Shown: piece after piece, positions 16,005 through 23,966 of the stretch
How positions within the stretch are numbered: the stretch's first letter is position 1
How the letters are laid out: every line of letters starts with the position of its first letter
DNA from: F23-B02 sp045599385
Lineage (GTDB): Bacteria > Bacillota > Clostridia > Oscillospirales > Oscillospiraceae
Direction of reading: 5' to 3'
DNA length: 53,535 nt
Assembly: GCA_045599385.1 (NCBI GenBank)
Contig: JAZRVW010000081.1
Location: forward strand, 1 to 53,535
Notes under the pieces: generated by a model
What the model saw: the letters and a program-made list of their open reading frames with translations, nothing else
What the model was told of the DNA's origin: nothing
The model's database searches: none
Position numbers and translations under genes: made by a program

Positions 16005-17273
16005 ATGGATTATAAAGAAGCATTGGAATATATAAACGGGGTTTCGTGGCAGACCACCAAGCCCGGCCTTATGCGCGTTACCGCCCTGCTCGAAAAGCTG
16101 GGCAATCCCCAGAATGAGCTGCGCTTTGTCCATGTTGCAGGCACCAACGGCAAGGGAAGCATCTGCGCCATGCTTGCCTCAGTTCTGAAATGCGCAGGCT
16201 ACAAAACGGGACTTTTCACCTCGCCCTATCTCAGCCGCTTTACCGAGCGAATGAAGATAAACGGCAGGGAAATCGAGGAGGCACAGGTTGCCGCAATTGT
16301 GGAGGAAATAAAGCCTCTTGCAGATTCCATGGAGGACCACCCCACCGAGTTTGAGATGATGACCGCCGCGGCGCTGCTGTGGTTTTTCCGCGAAAAGTGC
16401 GACATTGTCGTGCTTGAAGTCGGACTCGGCGGCAGACTTGACGCCACCAACGTCATCGCACGTCCCGAATGCGCCGTCATTGCCAACATCGGTCTTGACC
16501 ACACCGCAGTTCTCGGCAGCACTCTTGAGCAGATTGCCTTTGAAAAGGCGGGCATCATCAAGGAAAACTCCTCTGTCGTGCTTTATCAGCAGTTCGGGGA
16601 GGTCATGGAGCTTATGCGCGATGTCTGCGCCGAGCGCAACGCCGAGCTCACCGTTCCCGATTTTGACGACATTATCCCCGAATTTGACAGTCTTGAGGGG
16701 CAGGTCTTCTCCTACCGCGGCGATGCCTATGCCATTCCCCTGCTTGGCAGTCATCAGCTGAACAACGCCGCATGCGCCATTGAAGCCGTGAACATTCTCC
16801 GCAAGGCAGGCTTCAGCATTGACCAGACCGCACTTGAGGCAGGACTTTACGCGGTGGCATGGCCCGCGCGCTTTGAGCTTGTGCATGACGAGCCTGCTTT
16901 TGTTGTTGACGGCAGTCACAACCCCCAGTGCGCCTTTGCGCTTGCCGATGGAATTAAGAAATACTTCCCGAATCAGAAGCGCGTTCTGCTCATCGGAATG
17001 CTGAAGGACAAGGATTACAAGACTGTTGCCGATATTCTCGCTCCTCTATTTGACGAGTTCGTCACCGTCACGCCTGACATTTACCGGGCCCTGCCCGCAA
17101 AGGAGCTTGCAGCGGTTCTTGAAAAATACGGCAGACCGGTCACCGTATGTGAGAGCATTCCCGAGGGCGTGCAGTACGCAATCGACACAGCGCGAGAGCT
17201 GGAGGGTATGGCCTGCGCCGCAGGCTCGCTTTACATCTGCGGCGAAATAAGAGAATGCTTCTACCTGAAGTGA
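16005..17273 (+). CDS. folC: Folylpolyglutamate synthase / dihydrofolate synthase
   Basis: A 422-residue Mur-ligase-family enzyme that adds glutamate to dihydropteroate and folates using ATP. The P-loop is HVAGTNGKGSICAMLASVL; the signature SPYLSRFTERMKINGREI follows, with EVGLGGRLDATNVI and the Mur-type NIGLDHTAVLGSTLEQIAFEKAGI; VDGSHNP begins the C-terminal domain. GGAGAG at 15993-15998 fixes the start at 16005 rather than an earlier in-frame ATG. It is followed after 9 bases by ruvX, probably in one transcript. Confidence 0.97.
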   Translation: MDYKEALEYINGVSWQTTKPGLMRVTALLEKLGNPQNELRFVHVAGTNGKGSICAMLASVLKCAGYKTGLFTSPYLSRFTERMKINGREIEEAQVAAIVEEIKPLADSMEDHPTEFEMMTAAALLWFFREKCDIVVLEVGLGGRLDATNVIARPECAVIANIGLDHTAVLGSTLEQIAFEKAGIIKENSSVVLYQQFGEVMELMRDVCAERNAELTVPDFDDIIPEFDSLEGQVFSYRGDAYAIPLLGSHQLNNAACAIEAVNILRKAGFSIDQTALEAGLYAVAWPARFELVHDEPAFVVDGSHNPQCAFALADGIKKYFPNQKRVLLIGMLKDKDYKTVADILAPLFDEFVTVTPDIYRALPAKELAAVLEKYGRPVTVCESIPEGVQYAIDTARELEGMACAAGSLYICGEIRECFYLK

Positions 17274-17282
17274 GGTTACGCT

Positions 17283-17693
17283 ATGAGAATTATGGGAATT
17301 GATTTCGGCGATGCCCGCACGGGACTTGCCGTATCGGACGAAATGAATATCCTCGTGGGCGAGGCATGGACACTAAACGAATGGAATCCCGATGTTGTGG
17401 CGGAAAAAATCGTTTCCGAGGCAAAGACAAGAAATGTTCAGCGCCTTGTGCTCGGGCTTCCGAAAAACATGGACGGCAGCGAAGGGCCGAGGGCCGAAAA
17501 ATGCCGTGAATTCGGTGAAAAGCTGAAAACCATGACGGACATCGAGCTTGTCATGTGGGACGAGCGCCGCAGCAGTATTGAGGCGCATCAGATTCTCCAT
17601 GCCAACGGCAAAAAAGAAAAAAAGCACCGCAAAACCGTTGATGCGGTGGCGGCAAGCATTATTCTTGAAGGCTATCTGGGAACATTAAGATAA
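17283..17693 (+). CDS. ruvX: RuvX/YqgF RNase H-fold nuclease (rRNA maturation / Holliday-junction resolvase-like)
   Basis: A 136-residue protein with the YqgF pattern: MRIMGIDFGDARTGLAVSD with the first acidic residue, LVLGLPKNMDGSEGPRAEKC, VMWDERRSSIEAHQIL, and VDAVAASIILEGYL near the end. Family members process the 16S rRNA 5' end or act on junction DNA. Length is typical (135-150). Co-directional with folC. Confidence 0.94.
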   Translation: MRIMGIDFGDARTGLAVSDEMNILVGEAWTLNEWNPDVVAEKIVSEAKTRNVQRLVLGLPKNMDGSEGPRAEKCREFGEKLKTMTDIELVMWDERRSSIEAHQILHANGKKEKKHRKTVDAVAASIILEGYLGTLR

Positions 17694-17696
17694 ACA

Positions 17697-17727
17697 AAAA
17701 AATCCACTCCGACGGAGTGGATTTTTT
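17697..17727. terminator. Bidirectional terminator between ruvX and the importer operon
   Basis: Stem 17697-17710 with 17714-17727 (core TCCACTCC / GGAGTGGA) flanked by A and T runs. Confidence 0.9.
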
Positions 17728-17729
17728 AT

Positions 17730-18725
17730 TTATCGTTCTTCTCGGAAATAGGCAAGTCCGAGGCTTGCGGGAGGCTGGTCCTCGCGGCGATTGCGCATAC
17801 TGGTAACCACAAGAACAATGATGGTTACAACGTAGGGAATCATCTTGTACAACTCCTTCACGGCAAGGTTTGTGCCGGTGGGAAGGAAGATGTAGAGAAT
17901 ATACAGACCGCCGAAGAGGAAGGATGCCAGAACGCCGATGTCGGGCTTCCACAGCGTGAAGATAACAAGGGCGATTGCCAGCCAGCCGCGGTCACCGAAG
18001 GCATCGTTTGACCAAACGCCGCAGGCGTAGTCCATGACGTAGTAAAGGCCGCCGAGACCTGCAATCATGGCGCCGATGCAGGTTGCCATGTACTTGTACT
18101 TATTGACGTTGATGCCCGCCGCGTCAGCGGTCTGGGGATTTTCACCGACGGCACGGAGGTGCAGACCCACGCGGGTATGCTTGAGGACATAGGCAACAAC
18201 AAGGGCGATTACTACGGCGAGATAAGCAAGAAAGCCGTAGGAAAGGAAGATTTCGCCGAACCAGCCCGTGCTGTCAGCAAAGGGCAGCTTTTTGGAAAAA
18301 TACTCGTTGGTTGCGGAAAGGGCAATCGAAGGAACCTCTGCGCCCGAAAGCTTGATGAGTGAGCCGCCGAAGAAGTTGCCGAAGCCCACGCCGAAGGTTG
18401 TCATTGCAAGACCGACAACATTCTGGTTTGCGCGGAGTGTAACTGTGAGGAAGCAGTAAAGCAGGCCCATGAGAAGTGAACCGATAAGACAGCTCAGCAT
18501 GGGAATGGAGATTGCAAGAAATCCGTTGATGTCCCCGGGTGCTGCAAGGGACTGCTCGTAAATAAAGGAGCCGATTACACCGCAGATGCCGCCGACATAC
18601 ATAATGCCCGCGATACCGAGGTTGAGGTTGCCGGATTTTTCGGTGAGAGTTTCACCGGTGCTGCCGAAGAGGAGAGGAATGCCCTGCATTATTGCACGGG
18701 GAATGAAGGATACAATATCAAACAT
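17730..18725 (-). CDS. BMP-family nucleoside ABC importer, permease 2
   Basis: A 331-residue membrane protein with eight or more hydrophobic segments. GETLTEKSGNLNLGIAGIMYVGG near the N terminus matches NupQ/YufQ-type permeases, and HLRAVGENPQTADAAGINV is the cytoplasmic loop that contacts the ATPase. It overlaps permease 1 by 8 bases, so translation is coupled. It is last in the order binding protein, ATPase, permease 1, permease 2. With the upstream guanine-class riboswitch, transport of purine nucleosides or bases is likely. Confidence 0.92.
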   Translation of the reverse strand: MFDIVSFIPRAIMQGIPLLFGSTGETLTEKSGNLNLGIAGIMYVGGICGVIGSFIYEQSLAAPGDINGFLAISIPMLSCLIGSLLMGLLYCFLTVTLRANQNVVGLAMTTFGVGFGNFFGGSLIKLSGAEVPSIALSATNEYFSKKLPFADSTGWFGEIFLSYGFLAYLAVVIALVVAYVLKHTRVGLHLRAVGENPQTADAAGINVNKYKYMATCIGAMIAGLGGLYYVMDYACGVWSNDAFGDRGWLAIALVIFTLWKPDIGVLASFLFGGLYILYIFLPTGTNLAVKELYKMIPYVVTIIVLVVTSMRNRREDQPPASLGLAYFREER

Positions 18726-19857
18726 TTGCCTTTACCTCCTTCTTGTCGTCCGCCTTGGGCTTATTCTTCTTTTCGGATTTGCGGAAGCTCAGCTTGTAGC
18801 CGATGAAGAACTCACAGCCGATGATGAAGAAAATAATTACACCGCAGAGAATGTCGGCAAAGGACTGGTTGAGGCTGAATACGGTGGAGATTTCGCCTGC
18901 GCCGCGGTCCATGAACACCAGCAGGAAGCTGGTGAAAATCATTGTGATGGGGTTGAATTTTGCAAGCCACGATACCATGACGGCGGTGAAGCCGCGTCCG
19001 TCGGAGATGGTGGTGGTGATGGTGTGGTCGGTGCCGGAAACAAGCAGGACACCCGCAATGCCGCAGATTGCGCCGGACAGAAGCATGGTGCGCATGATTA
19101 CACGGTCAACCTTGATGCCCACATAGCGTGCGGTGCGTTCGGATTCACCCACAACGGAAATCTCATAGCCGTGCTTGGAGTAGTTCATGTAGATGTAAAC
19201 AAGAACGGTGATTACGGCAACCACAAGCACATTCAGCAGGTATTTGTAATCGCCTATCTGGGGAAGCCAGCCAAGCTCGGTGGACTGGTTGATAATGCCG
19301 ATTTTGCCTGAGCCCTTGGGAACCTCCCAAACGATTGTGAAGTAGGCAACAAGCTGCATGGCAACGTAGTTCATCATAAGGGTGAACAGGGTTTCATTGG
19401 TGTTCCACTTTGCCTTGAAGAAGGCGGGAATAAAGCCCCAGATTGCGCCGCCGGCAATACCTGCCGCGCAGGTGACAACAATCAGCATGGCGGGGGAAAG
19501 AGTTTCCGCAAGGCATATCATGCAGGCTGCGGCGGCAAGACCGCCTGCCAGCACCTGACCTTCGGCGCCGATGTTCCAGAAGCGCATCTTGAATGCGGGA
19601 GTTACGGCAAGGGATATGCAGAGCAGAATTGCAATGTTCTGGAGGAGAATCCAGATTTTGCGCTCTGTACCGAAGTTGCCCTGAATCATGGTTTCATAAA
19701 CTTTGATGGGGTCAAGGCCCGTACATACGGTGGTGATAACCGCGCAGAGCAGAAGGGCCGCAATTATTGCGATGCCGCGGATTGCCCATGCCTTGTACCA
19801 GGGCATAGCTCCGCGTTTTACAATGTGAACCAGGGGTTCCCTGTTCTGTTTATTCAT
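18718..19857 (-). CDS. BMP-family nucleoside ABC importer, permease 1
   Basis: A 379-residue membrane protein of the NupP/YufP type. It has the family features MRFWNIGAEGQVLAGGLAAA, WNTNETLFTLMMNYVAMQL and a coupling loop in VVGESERTARYVGIKVDRV. The tail is strongly basic and acidic (RKSEKKNKPKADDKKEV). It overlaps the ATPase gene upstream and permease 2 downstream by 8 bases each. It forms the channel with permease 2. Confidence 0.92.
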   Translation of the reverse strand: MNKQNREPLVHIVKRGAMPWYKAWAIRGIAIIAALLLCAVITTVCTGLDPIKVYETMIQGNFGTERKIWILLQNIAILLCISLAVTPAFKMRFWNIGAEGQVLAGGLAAAACMICLAETLSPAMLIVVTCAAGIAGGAIWGFIPAFFKAKWNTNETLFTLMMNYVAMQLVAYFTIVWEVPKGSGKIGIINQSTELGWLPQIGDYKYLLNVLVVAVITVLVYIYMNYSKHGYEISVVGESERTARYVGIKVDRVIMRTMLLSGAICGIAGVLLVSGTDHTITTTISDGRGFTAVMVSWLAKFNPITMIFTSFLLVFMDRGAGEISTVFSLNQSFADILCGVIIFFIIGCEFFIGYKLSFRKSEKKNKPKADDKKEVKANV

Positions 19858-21385
19858 CAGCCTTGTTACCTCCCAGTTTGGTCATCATCATGCCCACATC
19901 GCGCTTGGTTGCGCCGCGTCCCTGAACGATGCCGCTGACCTTGCCTCCGCAGAGAATGAGGATACGGTCGGCAAGTTCAAGCAGAACGTCAAGGTCCTCG
20001 CCGACATAGATAACGGCAACGCCCTTTGCCTTCTGTCTGTTAATGAGGTCGTAAATGGTGTAAGAGGAGTTAATATCAAGTCCGCGCACGGCGTATGCGG
20101 TGAGCAGAACGGTAGGCGCGTTTGCAATTTCGCGTCCCACCAGCACCTTCTGCACATTGCCGCCGGAAAGACGGCGGACGGGAGTTGTCACGCCCGGGGT
20201 ATTCACCTCAAGCTCCTGAACAACGGTTTCAGCCAGCTTTCTGGGGGTCTTGCGGTCGGTGAAAACGCTCTTGCCGCGGCGGAAGGAACGGAGCATCATG
20301 TTGTCGGAAAGGTCCATGTTTCCCACAAGTCCCATGCCCAGTCGGTCTTCGGGAACGAAGGAAAGAGCAACACCCTTTTCAGCGATTTCAAGAGGATCCT
20401 TGCCGAGAAGCTCTTCGGAATTGCCCTCATCGTCAACATAGCATATACTGCCGCTTTCGGTGGGCTGCAGACCTGCGATTGCCTCAAGCAGCTCCTTCTG
20501 ACCGCAGCCGGAGATGCCCGCAATGCCGAGGATTTCACCGCTGTTTGCGGTGAAGGAAACATCGTCAAGCTTCAGAATGCCGTCCATGCTGCGCACGGTG
20601 AGATTCTTAACTTCGATTCGGGGCTTGGGATTTACGGGCTCGGGACGGTCAATATTCAGGGTGACAGCGTGGCCCACCATCATGTTGGTCATTTCCTGAG
20701 CGTTGGTGGTGCCGGTGAGCATATCGCCGACGAACTGGCCGTGACGGAGAATTGCAACTCGGTCGGACAGCGCCTCAACCTCGTGCATCTTATGGGTGAT
20801 GATGACAATAGCCTTGCCGTCATTGCGCATATTGCGTAGAACGGCAAAAAGCTTGTCGGTTTCCTGGGGAGTCAGAACGGCGGTGGGCTCGTCCAGAATG
20901 AGAATGTCTGCGCCGCGGTAAAGTACCTTGACTATCTCAACGGTCTGCTTCTGGGAAACGGACATATCGTAAATCTTCTGGTCGGGGTCAACCTCAAAGC
21001 CGTAGTTGTCGCAGATGGACTTGATTTTACGGGAAACTGCCTTCAGGTCAAGCTTTTCATCGAGGCCGAGAGTGATGTTTTCCGCTGCGGTGAGAACATC
21101 AACCAGCTTGAAATGCTGGTGAATCATACCGATGCCGTGGTCAAAGGCATCCTTCGGAGACTTGATGACAACTTCCTCATCGTTAATGTAGATGTGTCCC
21201 TCGTCGGGGTAATAAATGCCCGAAAGCATATTCATAAGAGTGGTTTTGCCGCTGCCGTTTTCACCCAGCAGCGCAAGAATTTCACCCTTGTAGATATCCA
21301 GCCACACCTTGTCGTTGGCAAGGACCTTGGTGCCGAATCTCTTTGTGATATCACGCATTTTTACTGCGGCGGTTTTGTTTTCCAA
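19850..21385 (-). CDS. BMP-family nucleoside ABC importer, double-domain ATPase
   Basis: A 511-residue protein with two ABC domains in one chain, as in NupO/YufO and sugar-import ATPases. Domain 1 has Walker A LGENGSGKTTLMN, the signature-region sequence MSVSQKQTVEIVKVL and Walker B ILILDEPTAVLTPQE. Domain 2 has the usual degenerate Walker A GISGCGQKELLEAI and LSGGNVQKVLVGREI. I choose TTG 21385 (giving MENKTAAVKMRDITKRFG) because GGGGG precedes it at good spacing and it yields family length; the first in-frame ATG at 21436 would add 17 unrelated residues encoded within a hairpin. It energises the importer. Confidence 0.93.
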   Translation of the reverse strand: MENKTAAVKMRDITKRFGTKVLANDKVWLDIYKGEILALLGENGSGKTTLMNMLSGIYYPDEGHIYINDEEVVIKSPKDAFDHGIGMIHQHFKLVDVLTAAENITLGLDEKLDLKAVSRKIKSICDNYGFEVDPDQKIYDMSVSQKQTVEIVKVLYRGADILILDEPTAVLTPQETDKLFAVLRNMRNDGKAIVIITHKMHEVEALSDRVAILRHGQFVGDMLTGTTNAQEMTNMMVGHAVTLNIDRPEPVNPKPRIEVKNLTVRSMDGILKLDDVSFTANSGEILGIAGISGCGQKELLEAIAGLQPTESGSICYVDDEGNSEELLGKDPLEIAEKGVALSFVPEDRLGMGLVGNMDLSDNMMLRSFRRGKSVFTDRKTPRKLAETVVQELEVNTPGVTTPVRRLSGGNVQKVLVGREIANAPTVLLTAYAVRGLDINSSYTIYDLINRQKAKGVAVIYVGEDLDVLLELADRILILCGGKVSGIVQGRGATKRDVGMMMTKLGGNKADE

Positions 21386-21418
21386 GTCAATTCCCCCGTT
21401 TGAAGTATTTCTGAAATG

Positions 21419-21462
21419 CTTTAAAGGGCAAAACACCTTTCGTGATGTGCTCCCCTTTAAAG
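21419..21462 (-). other. Intercistronic hairpin upstream of the ATPase gene
   Basis: CTTTAAAGGG (21419-21428) pairs with CCCTTTAAAG (21453-21462) around a 24-base loop, shortly before the ATPase ribosome site. It may be an mRNA processing or stability element. Confidence 0.45.
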
Positions 21463-21464
21463 TA

Positions 21465-21634
21465 CTTAAGTAACCGACGATTAATTCGACAAGAGCAGGC
21501 TGCGAGAGATTTTGAGTTCCAAAAAGGCATCTTTTTCGCAGGAATACTTTGTGTATTTCAAGAAAAAGTAACGCATTTGGGACTCAAAAGATCCGAAGAA
21601 TGCCGAAGGCGATTTAATCAGCGGTTACTTAAAG
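21465..21634. repeat. Intergenic structured repeat, copy 2, within the importer operon
   Basis: Long imperfect inverted arms begin AAGTAACCG on each side (near 21468 and 21630). The inner part of the arms pairs 21510-21523 with 21576-21589. Inside this is a perfect 7-base-pair helix, CTTTTTC (21531-21537) with GAAAAAG (21562-21568), then the unpaired GCAG (21538-21541), a small AATAC/GTATT hairpin and TAACG (21569-21573). The same unpaired motifs occur in copies at 3371 and 31319 although the helices differ. It lies between the binding-protein and ATPase genes, opposite in core orientation to the operon. Confidence 0.7.
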
Positions 21635-21662
21635 GGAAGTCCCGATTTTCTCGGGACTTCCC
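21634..21662 (-). terminator. Strong hairpin after the binding-protein gene (partial terminator or stabiliser)
   Basis: A 12-base-pair stem (21634-21645 with 21651-21662) about 20 bases after the binding-protein stop, with only a short T run after it on the minus strand. In ABC importer operons such hairpins typically raise the binding protein above the membrane components; that role is inferred here. Confidence 0.7.
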
Positions 21663-21683
21663 GTAAGCTTTGCGGTTTTTTAA

Positions 21684-22916
21684 TTAGTAAGCCTCGTCAA
21701 TGAGGGAAATGCCGTCGATGCGGAGATCGAAGTAAGGTGCGCTGCGGAACTCGGACTCGTGGAAGTAGCCGTCGGAGATAACTTCGGTGTCGGGAGTGTA
21801 GTCAGCGTCGGTATCAACGTCTGCCATGTAGCTGTCAAGAGTCTTGCCGTCCACGGTGAAGGTTGCGGTGTCGAATACGTGGAGCTCGCCGCTCTCGAGC
21901 ATTGCCTTGACTTCTGCAATCTTGTCAGCGGTGCCTGCTGCTGCAGCCTGCTCGTTAACCTCGGTGAGAACAACGGAGCCGGTGTTCAGGGTGCCGGTCC
22001 AGTCGGAGCCGCCCTCGAGGTCTTCGCCGTTTACAACAGCGTTGATCATCATCTCGAAGTAGGGAGTCCAGTCGATGCGGGAAGCAACGATGAAGGTGTT
22101 GGGGCATGCGTCAACGGTGGAGCCGTTGTAGCTTACGTCGGGAACGCCGGCCTTTTCGCAAGCGGTGGGAGCGCCCATGGAGTCAGCGTGCTGGCTGATG
22201 AGAACGCAGCCGTTGTCGATAAGCTTCTGAGCAGCTTCCTTTTCAGCTGCTTCGTCGTACCAGGAACCGGTGAAGGTTACTTCCATGGTAGCGGAGGGGC
22301 ACATGTAGCGTGCGCCGAGGAAGAAGGAGGTGTAACCGGAGATAACTTCTGCGTAGGTGTAAGCACCGACATAGCCCATCTTGGCTTCGTCAGCGGTGAT
22401 TTCGCCGGCTTCAATCATCTCGTTGAGCTTCATGCCTGCTGCAACGCCGGCGAGGAAGCGGCCTTCGTAGATGGAAGCGAATGCGTTGTGGTAGTTTGCA
22501 AGGCCTTCGGTGTGTGCCTTGGTGCCGGTTGCGTGGCAGAACTGAACCTCAGGGAATTCCTTTGCTGCCTGAATCATGTAGTCCTCATGGCCGAAGGAGT
22601 CTGCAAAAACAACGTTGCAGCCTGCGTCAGCGAGATCAGCTGCTGCATTGTAGCATTCCTGACCTTCGGGAACGTTGGTCTTGATGATGTACTGGTCTTC
22701 GGAGAGACCCAGGTTTTCGCAAGCGGCCTTAGCAGCGTTAATGAAGTTAAGGTCATAGGTGGAGTTTTCATCATGGAGCATGATGAATCCGACCTTGATT
22801 TCGGAAAGCTCAACGGGTTCCATTTTGCCGTCTTTCTTTTTGCCGGAATCGCCGCCGCAAGCGCAGAGAGCGAATACCATGACGAGTGCGAGAAGCAGAG
22901 CAGTAATCTTCTTCAT
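21684..22916 (-). CDS. BMP-family lipoprotein, nucleoside-binding component of the ABC importer
   Basis: A 410-residue lipoprotein. The signal peptide ends in LCAC with lipid-attached C20, followed by GGDSGKKKDG. The body matches basic membrane protein (PnrA-like) nucleoside-binding proteins: KVGFIMLHDENSTYDLNF at the start, then VVFADSFGHEDYMIQAAKEFP, FASIYEGRFLAGVAAGMKL, GYVGAYTYAEVISGYTSFFLGAR, and QHADSMGAPTACEKAG. First gene of the importer operon, preceded by a purine riboswitch, which supports purine nucleosides or their derivatives as ligand. The acidic C-terminal part beyond residue 330 is longer than in small BMP proteins. Confidence 0.93.
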   Translation of the reverse strand: MKKITALLLALVMVFALCACGGDSGKKKDGKMEPVELSEIKVGFIMLHDENSTYDLNFINAAKAACENLGLSEDQYIIKTNVPEGQECYNAAADLADAGCNVVFADSFGHEDYMIQAAKEFPEVQFCHATGTKAHTEGLANYHNAFASIYEGRFLAGVAAGMKLNEMIEAGEITADEAKMGYVGAYTYAEVISGYTSFFLGARYMCPSATMEVTFTGSWYDEAAEKEAAQKLIDNGCVLISQHADSMGAPTACEKAGVPDVSYNGSTVDACPNTFIVASRIDWTPYFEMMINAVVNGEDLEGGSDWTGTLNTGSVVLTEVNEQAAAAGTADKIAEVKAMLESGELHVFDTATFTVDGKTLDSYMADVDTDADYTPDTEVISDGYFHESEFRSAPYFDLRIDGISLIDEAY

Positions 22917-22984
22917 CTTCGGTTTTCCTCCAGAAAATTTTTAATTATTATCAAATCCTGACGGATTTTGATATACAAATAGAA

Positions 22985-23011
22985 ATCGGCCGCAAATGAT
23001 ATGCGGCCGAT
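22985..23011 (-). terminator. Riboswitch expression platform, terminator hairpin
   Basis: ATCGGCCGCA (22985-22994) pairs perfectly with TGCGGCCGAT (23002-23011), followed on the minus strand by a T-rich stretch. It lies between the purine aptamer and the binding-protein ATG, as expected of a transcriptional OFF switch. Confidence 0.75.
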
Positions 23012-23058
23012 GGAAACACAAAACCCAAGGGAGAAAATTTTCCTTCCTTGTATGTAAA

Positions 23059-23129
23059 CTTCGATAGTCCGGTCATTTACGGCGTCCGGGTAGAGACTTC
23101 AAATCCATATCATTTGCTATATATCGAAA
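23059..23129 (-). ncRNA. Purine riboswitch aptamer, guanine class
   Basis: Read on the minus strand. P1 pairs TTCGAT with ATCGAA (23128-23123 with 23065-23060). P2 is CAAAT-GATATGG-ATTTG with the conserved L2 loop. The J2/3 core is GTCTCTACC (23097-23089). P3 carries the conserved L3 loop CCGTAAA (23082-23076). The J3/1 segment ACTAT has C at 23067, the position (74 in B. subtilis xpt numbering) that reads guanine or hypoxanthine; U there would read adenine. J2/3 position 48 is C where many have U. It controls the BMP importer operon, with a terminator hairpin downstream. Confidence 0.95.
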
Positions 23130-23164
23130 ATGTTCAGTTGTGCGCTGAGTGACTCAGCAAGATT

Positions 23165-23193
23165 AGAATATCAATTGTAACAAAAAAAGTCAA
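23165..23193 (-). promoter_or_regulatory. Predicted promoter of the riboswitch/importer transcript
   Basis: On the minus strand TTGACT (23193-23188), 17-base spacer, TATTCT (23170-23165), about 35 bases before the aptamer. A small GCTGAG-TGA-CTCAGC palindrome sits just downstream. Confidence 0.65.
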
Positions 23194-23250
23194 GACGCTT
23201 TTCAGCCAAGTTTACCATTTTTTCGGCAGACTTTTTGTGCAAGTTAACTA

Positions 23251-23826
23251 TTATTCTTCAACAAATGTGAGACTATTGTCGCTCATGGAAGCTATTCGGG
23301 CAAGGGATTCGATTCGCATTCCCTTTGCGCGAAGCTTGTCACCGCCGGGCTGGAAGGCCTTTTCGATGACTATTGCGGCGCCGACAGCTTCTGCGCCTGC
23401 CTGGGCAATTATGTCGCAAAGACCTTCAAGGGCGCTGCCCATGGCAAGAAAATCGTCGATGATGAGGATTTTTTCTCCGGGGTGCAGATATTCTTTGGAA
23501 ACAACAACGGTCTTGGTGACCTTCTTTGTGAAGGAATAGACCTCGGTGGAGAAAACGCTGTCGGAAATATTCGCGCTCACGGATTTCTTTGCAAACACAA
23601 CAGGAACGCCCATTACATATCCCGCCATGGTGGCGATGCTTATTCCCGAGGCCTCAATGGTGAGAATTTTGGTAATCTTCTCGTCCCTGAACAGTCGCTG
23701 AATTTCCTCAGCCATTTCGTAGCAGAGCTGCGGGTCGATCTGATGATTGAGGAAGTTGTCAACCTTAAGTATTCCGCCGGGCTTCACAACGCCGTCGCGT
23801 AGAATGCGTTCTTCAAGTTTCTTCAT
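23251..23826 (-). CDS. xpt: Xanthine phosphoribosyltransferase
   Basis: A 191-residue type I phosphoribosyltransferase that makes XMP from xanthine and PRPP (purine salvage). Visible: MKKLEERILRDGVVKPGGILKVDNFLNHQID, the Xpt start; ILTIEASGISIATMAGYVMGVPVVFAKK; and the PRPP loop ILIIDDFLAMGSALEGL. ATG 23826 gives the conserved start and is preceded by GGGGGA. It is upstream of, and co-directional with, the riboswitch-controlled importer, linking salvage with uptake, but the riboswitch lies after this gene and so does not control it. Confidence 0.96.
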   Translation of the reverse strand: MKKLEERILRDGVVKPGGILKVDNFLNHQIDPQLCYEMAEEIQRLFRDEKITKILTIEASGISIATMAGYVMGVPVVFAKKSVSANISDSVFSTEVYSFTKKVTKTVVVSKEYLHPGEKILIIDDFLAMGSALEGLCDIIAQAGAEAVGAAIVIEKAFQPGGDKLRAKGMRIESLARIASMSDNSLTFVEE

Positions 23827-23859
23827 GCCCTTGTTCCCCCACACAAATATGATGAATTA

Positions 23860-23888
23860 ATATTACATCATTCCAAATATCGACGCAA
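23860..23888 (-). promoter_or_regulatory. Predicted promoter of xpt
   Basis: On the minus strand TTGCGT (23888-23883), 17-base spacer, TAATAT (23865-23860). The leader is too short for a riboswitch. Confidence 0.5.
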
Positions 23889-23914
23889 TACCCATTTTTA
23901 ATTCTTGCCAAGGG

Positions 23915-23943
23915 TACAATATACTGATAAAATATATATTACA
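23915..23943 (+). promoter_or_regulatory. Predicted promoter of the symporter/deacetylase pair
   Basis: TTGCCA (23915-23920), 17-base spacer, TAAAAT (23938-23943), just before ATG 23967. Confidence 0.5.
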
Positions 23944-23966
23944 CTATTTTCAAGAGGTGTTTTTCT

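Noticed and set aside
23130..23165. Second riboswitch or attenuator upstream of the purine aptamer
   Set aside because: Only a 6-base-pair GCTGAG/CTCAGC palindrome is present, immediately after the -10 box; it lacks any aptamer core.
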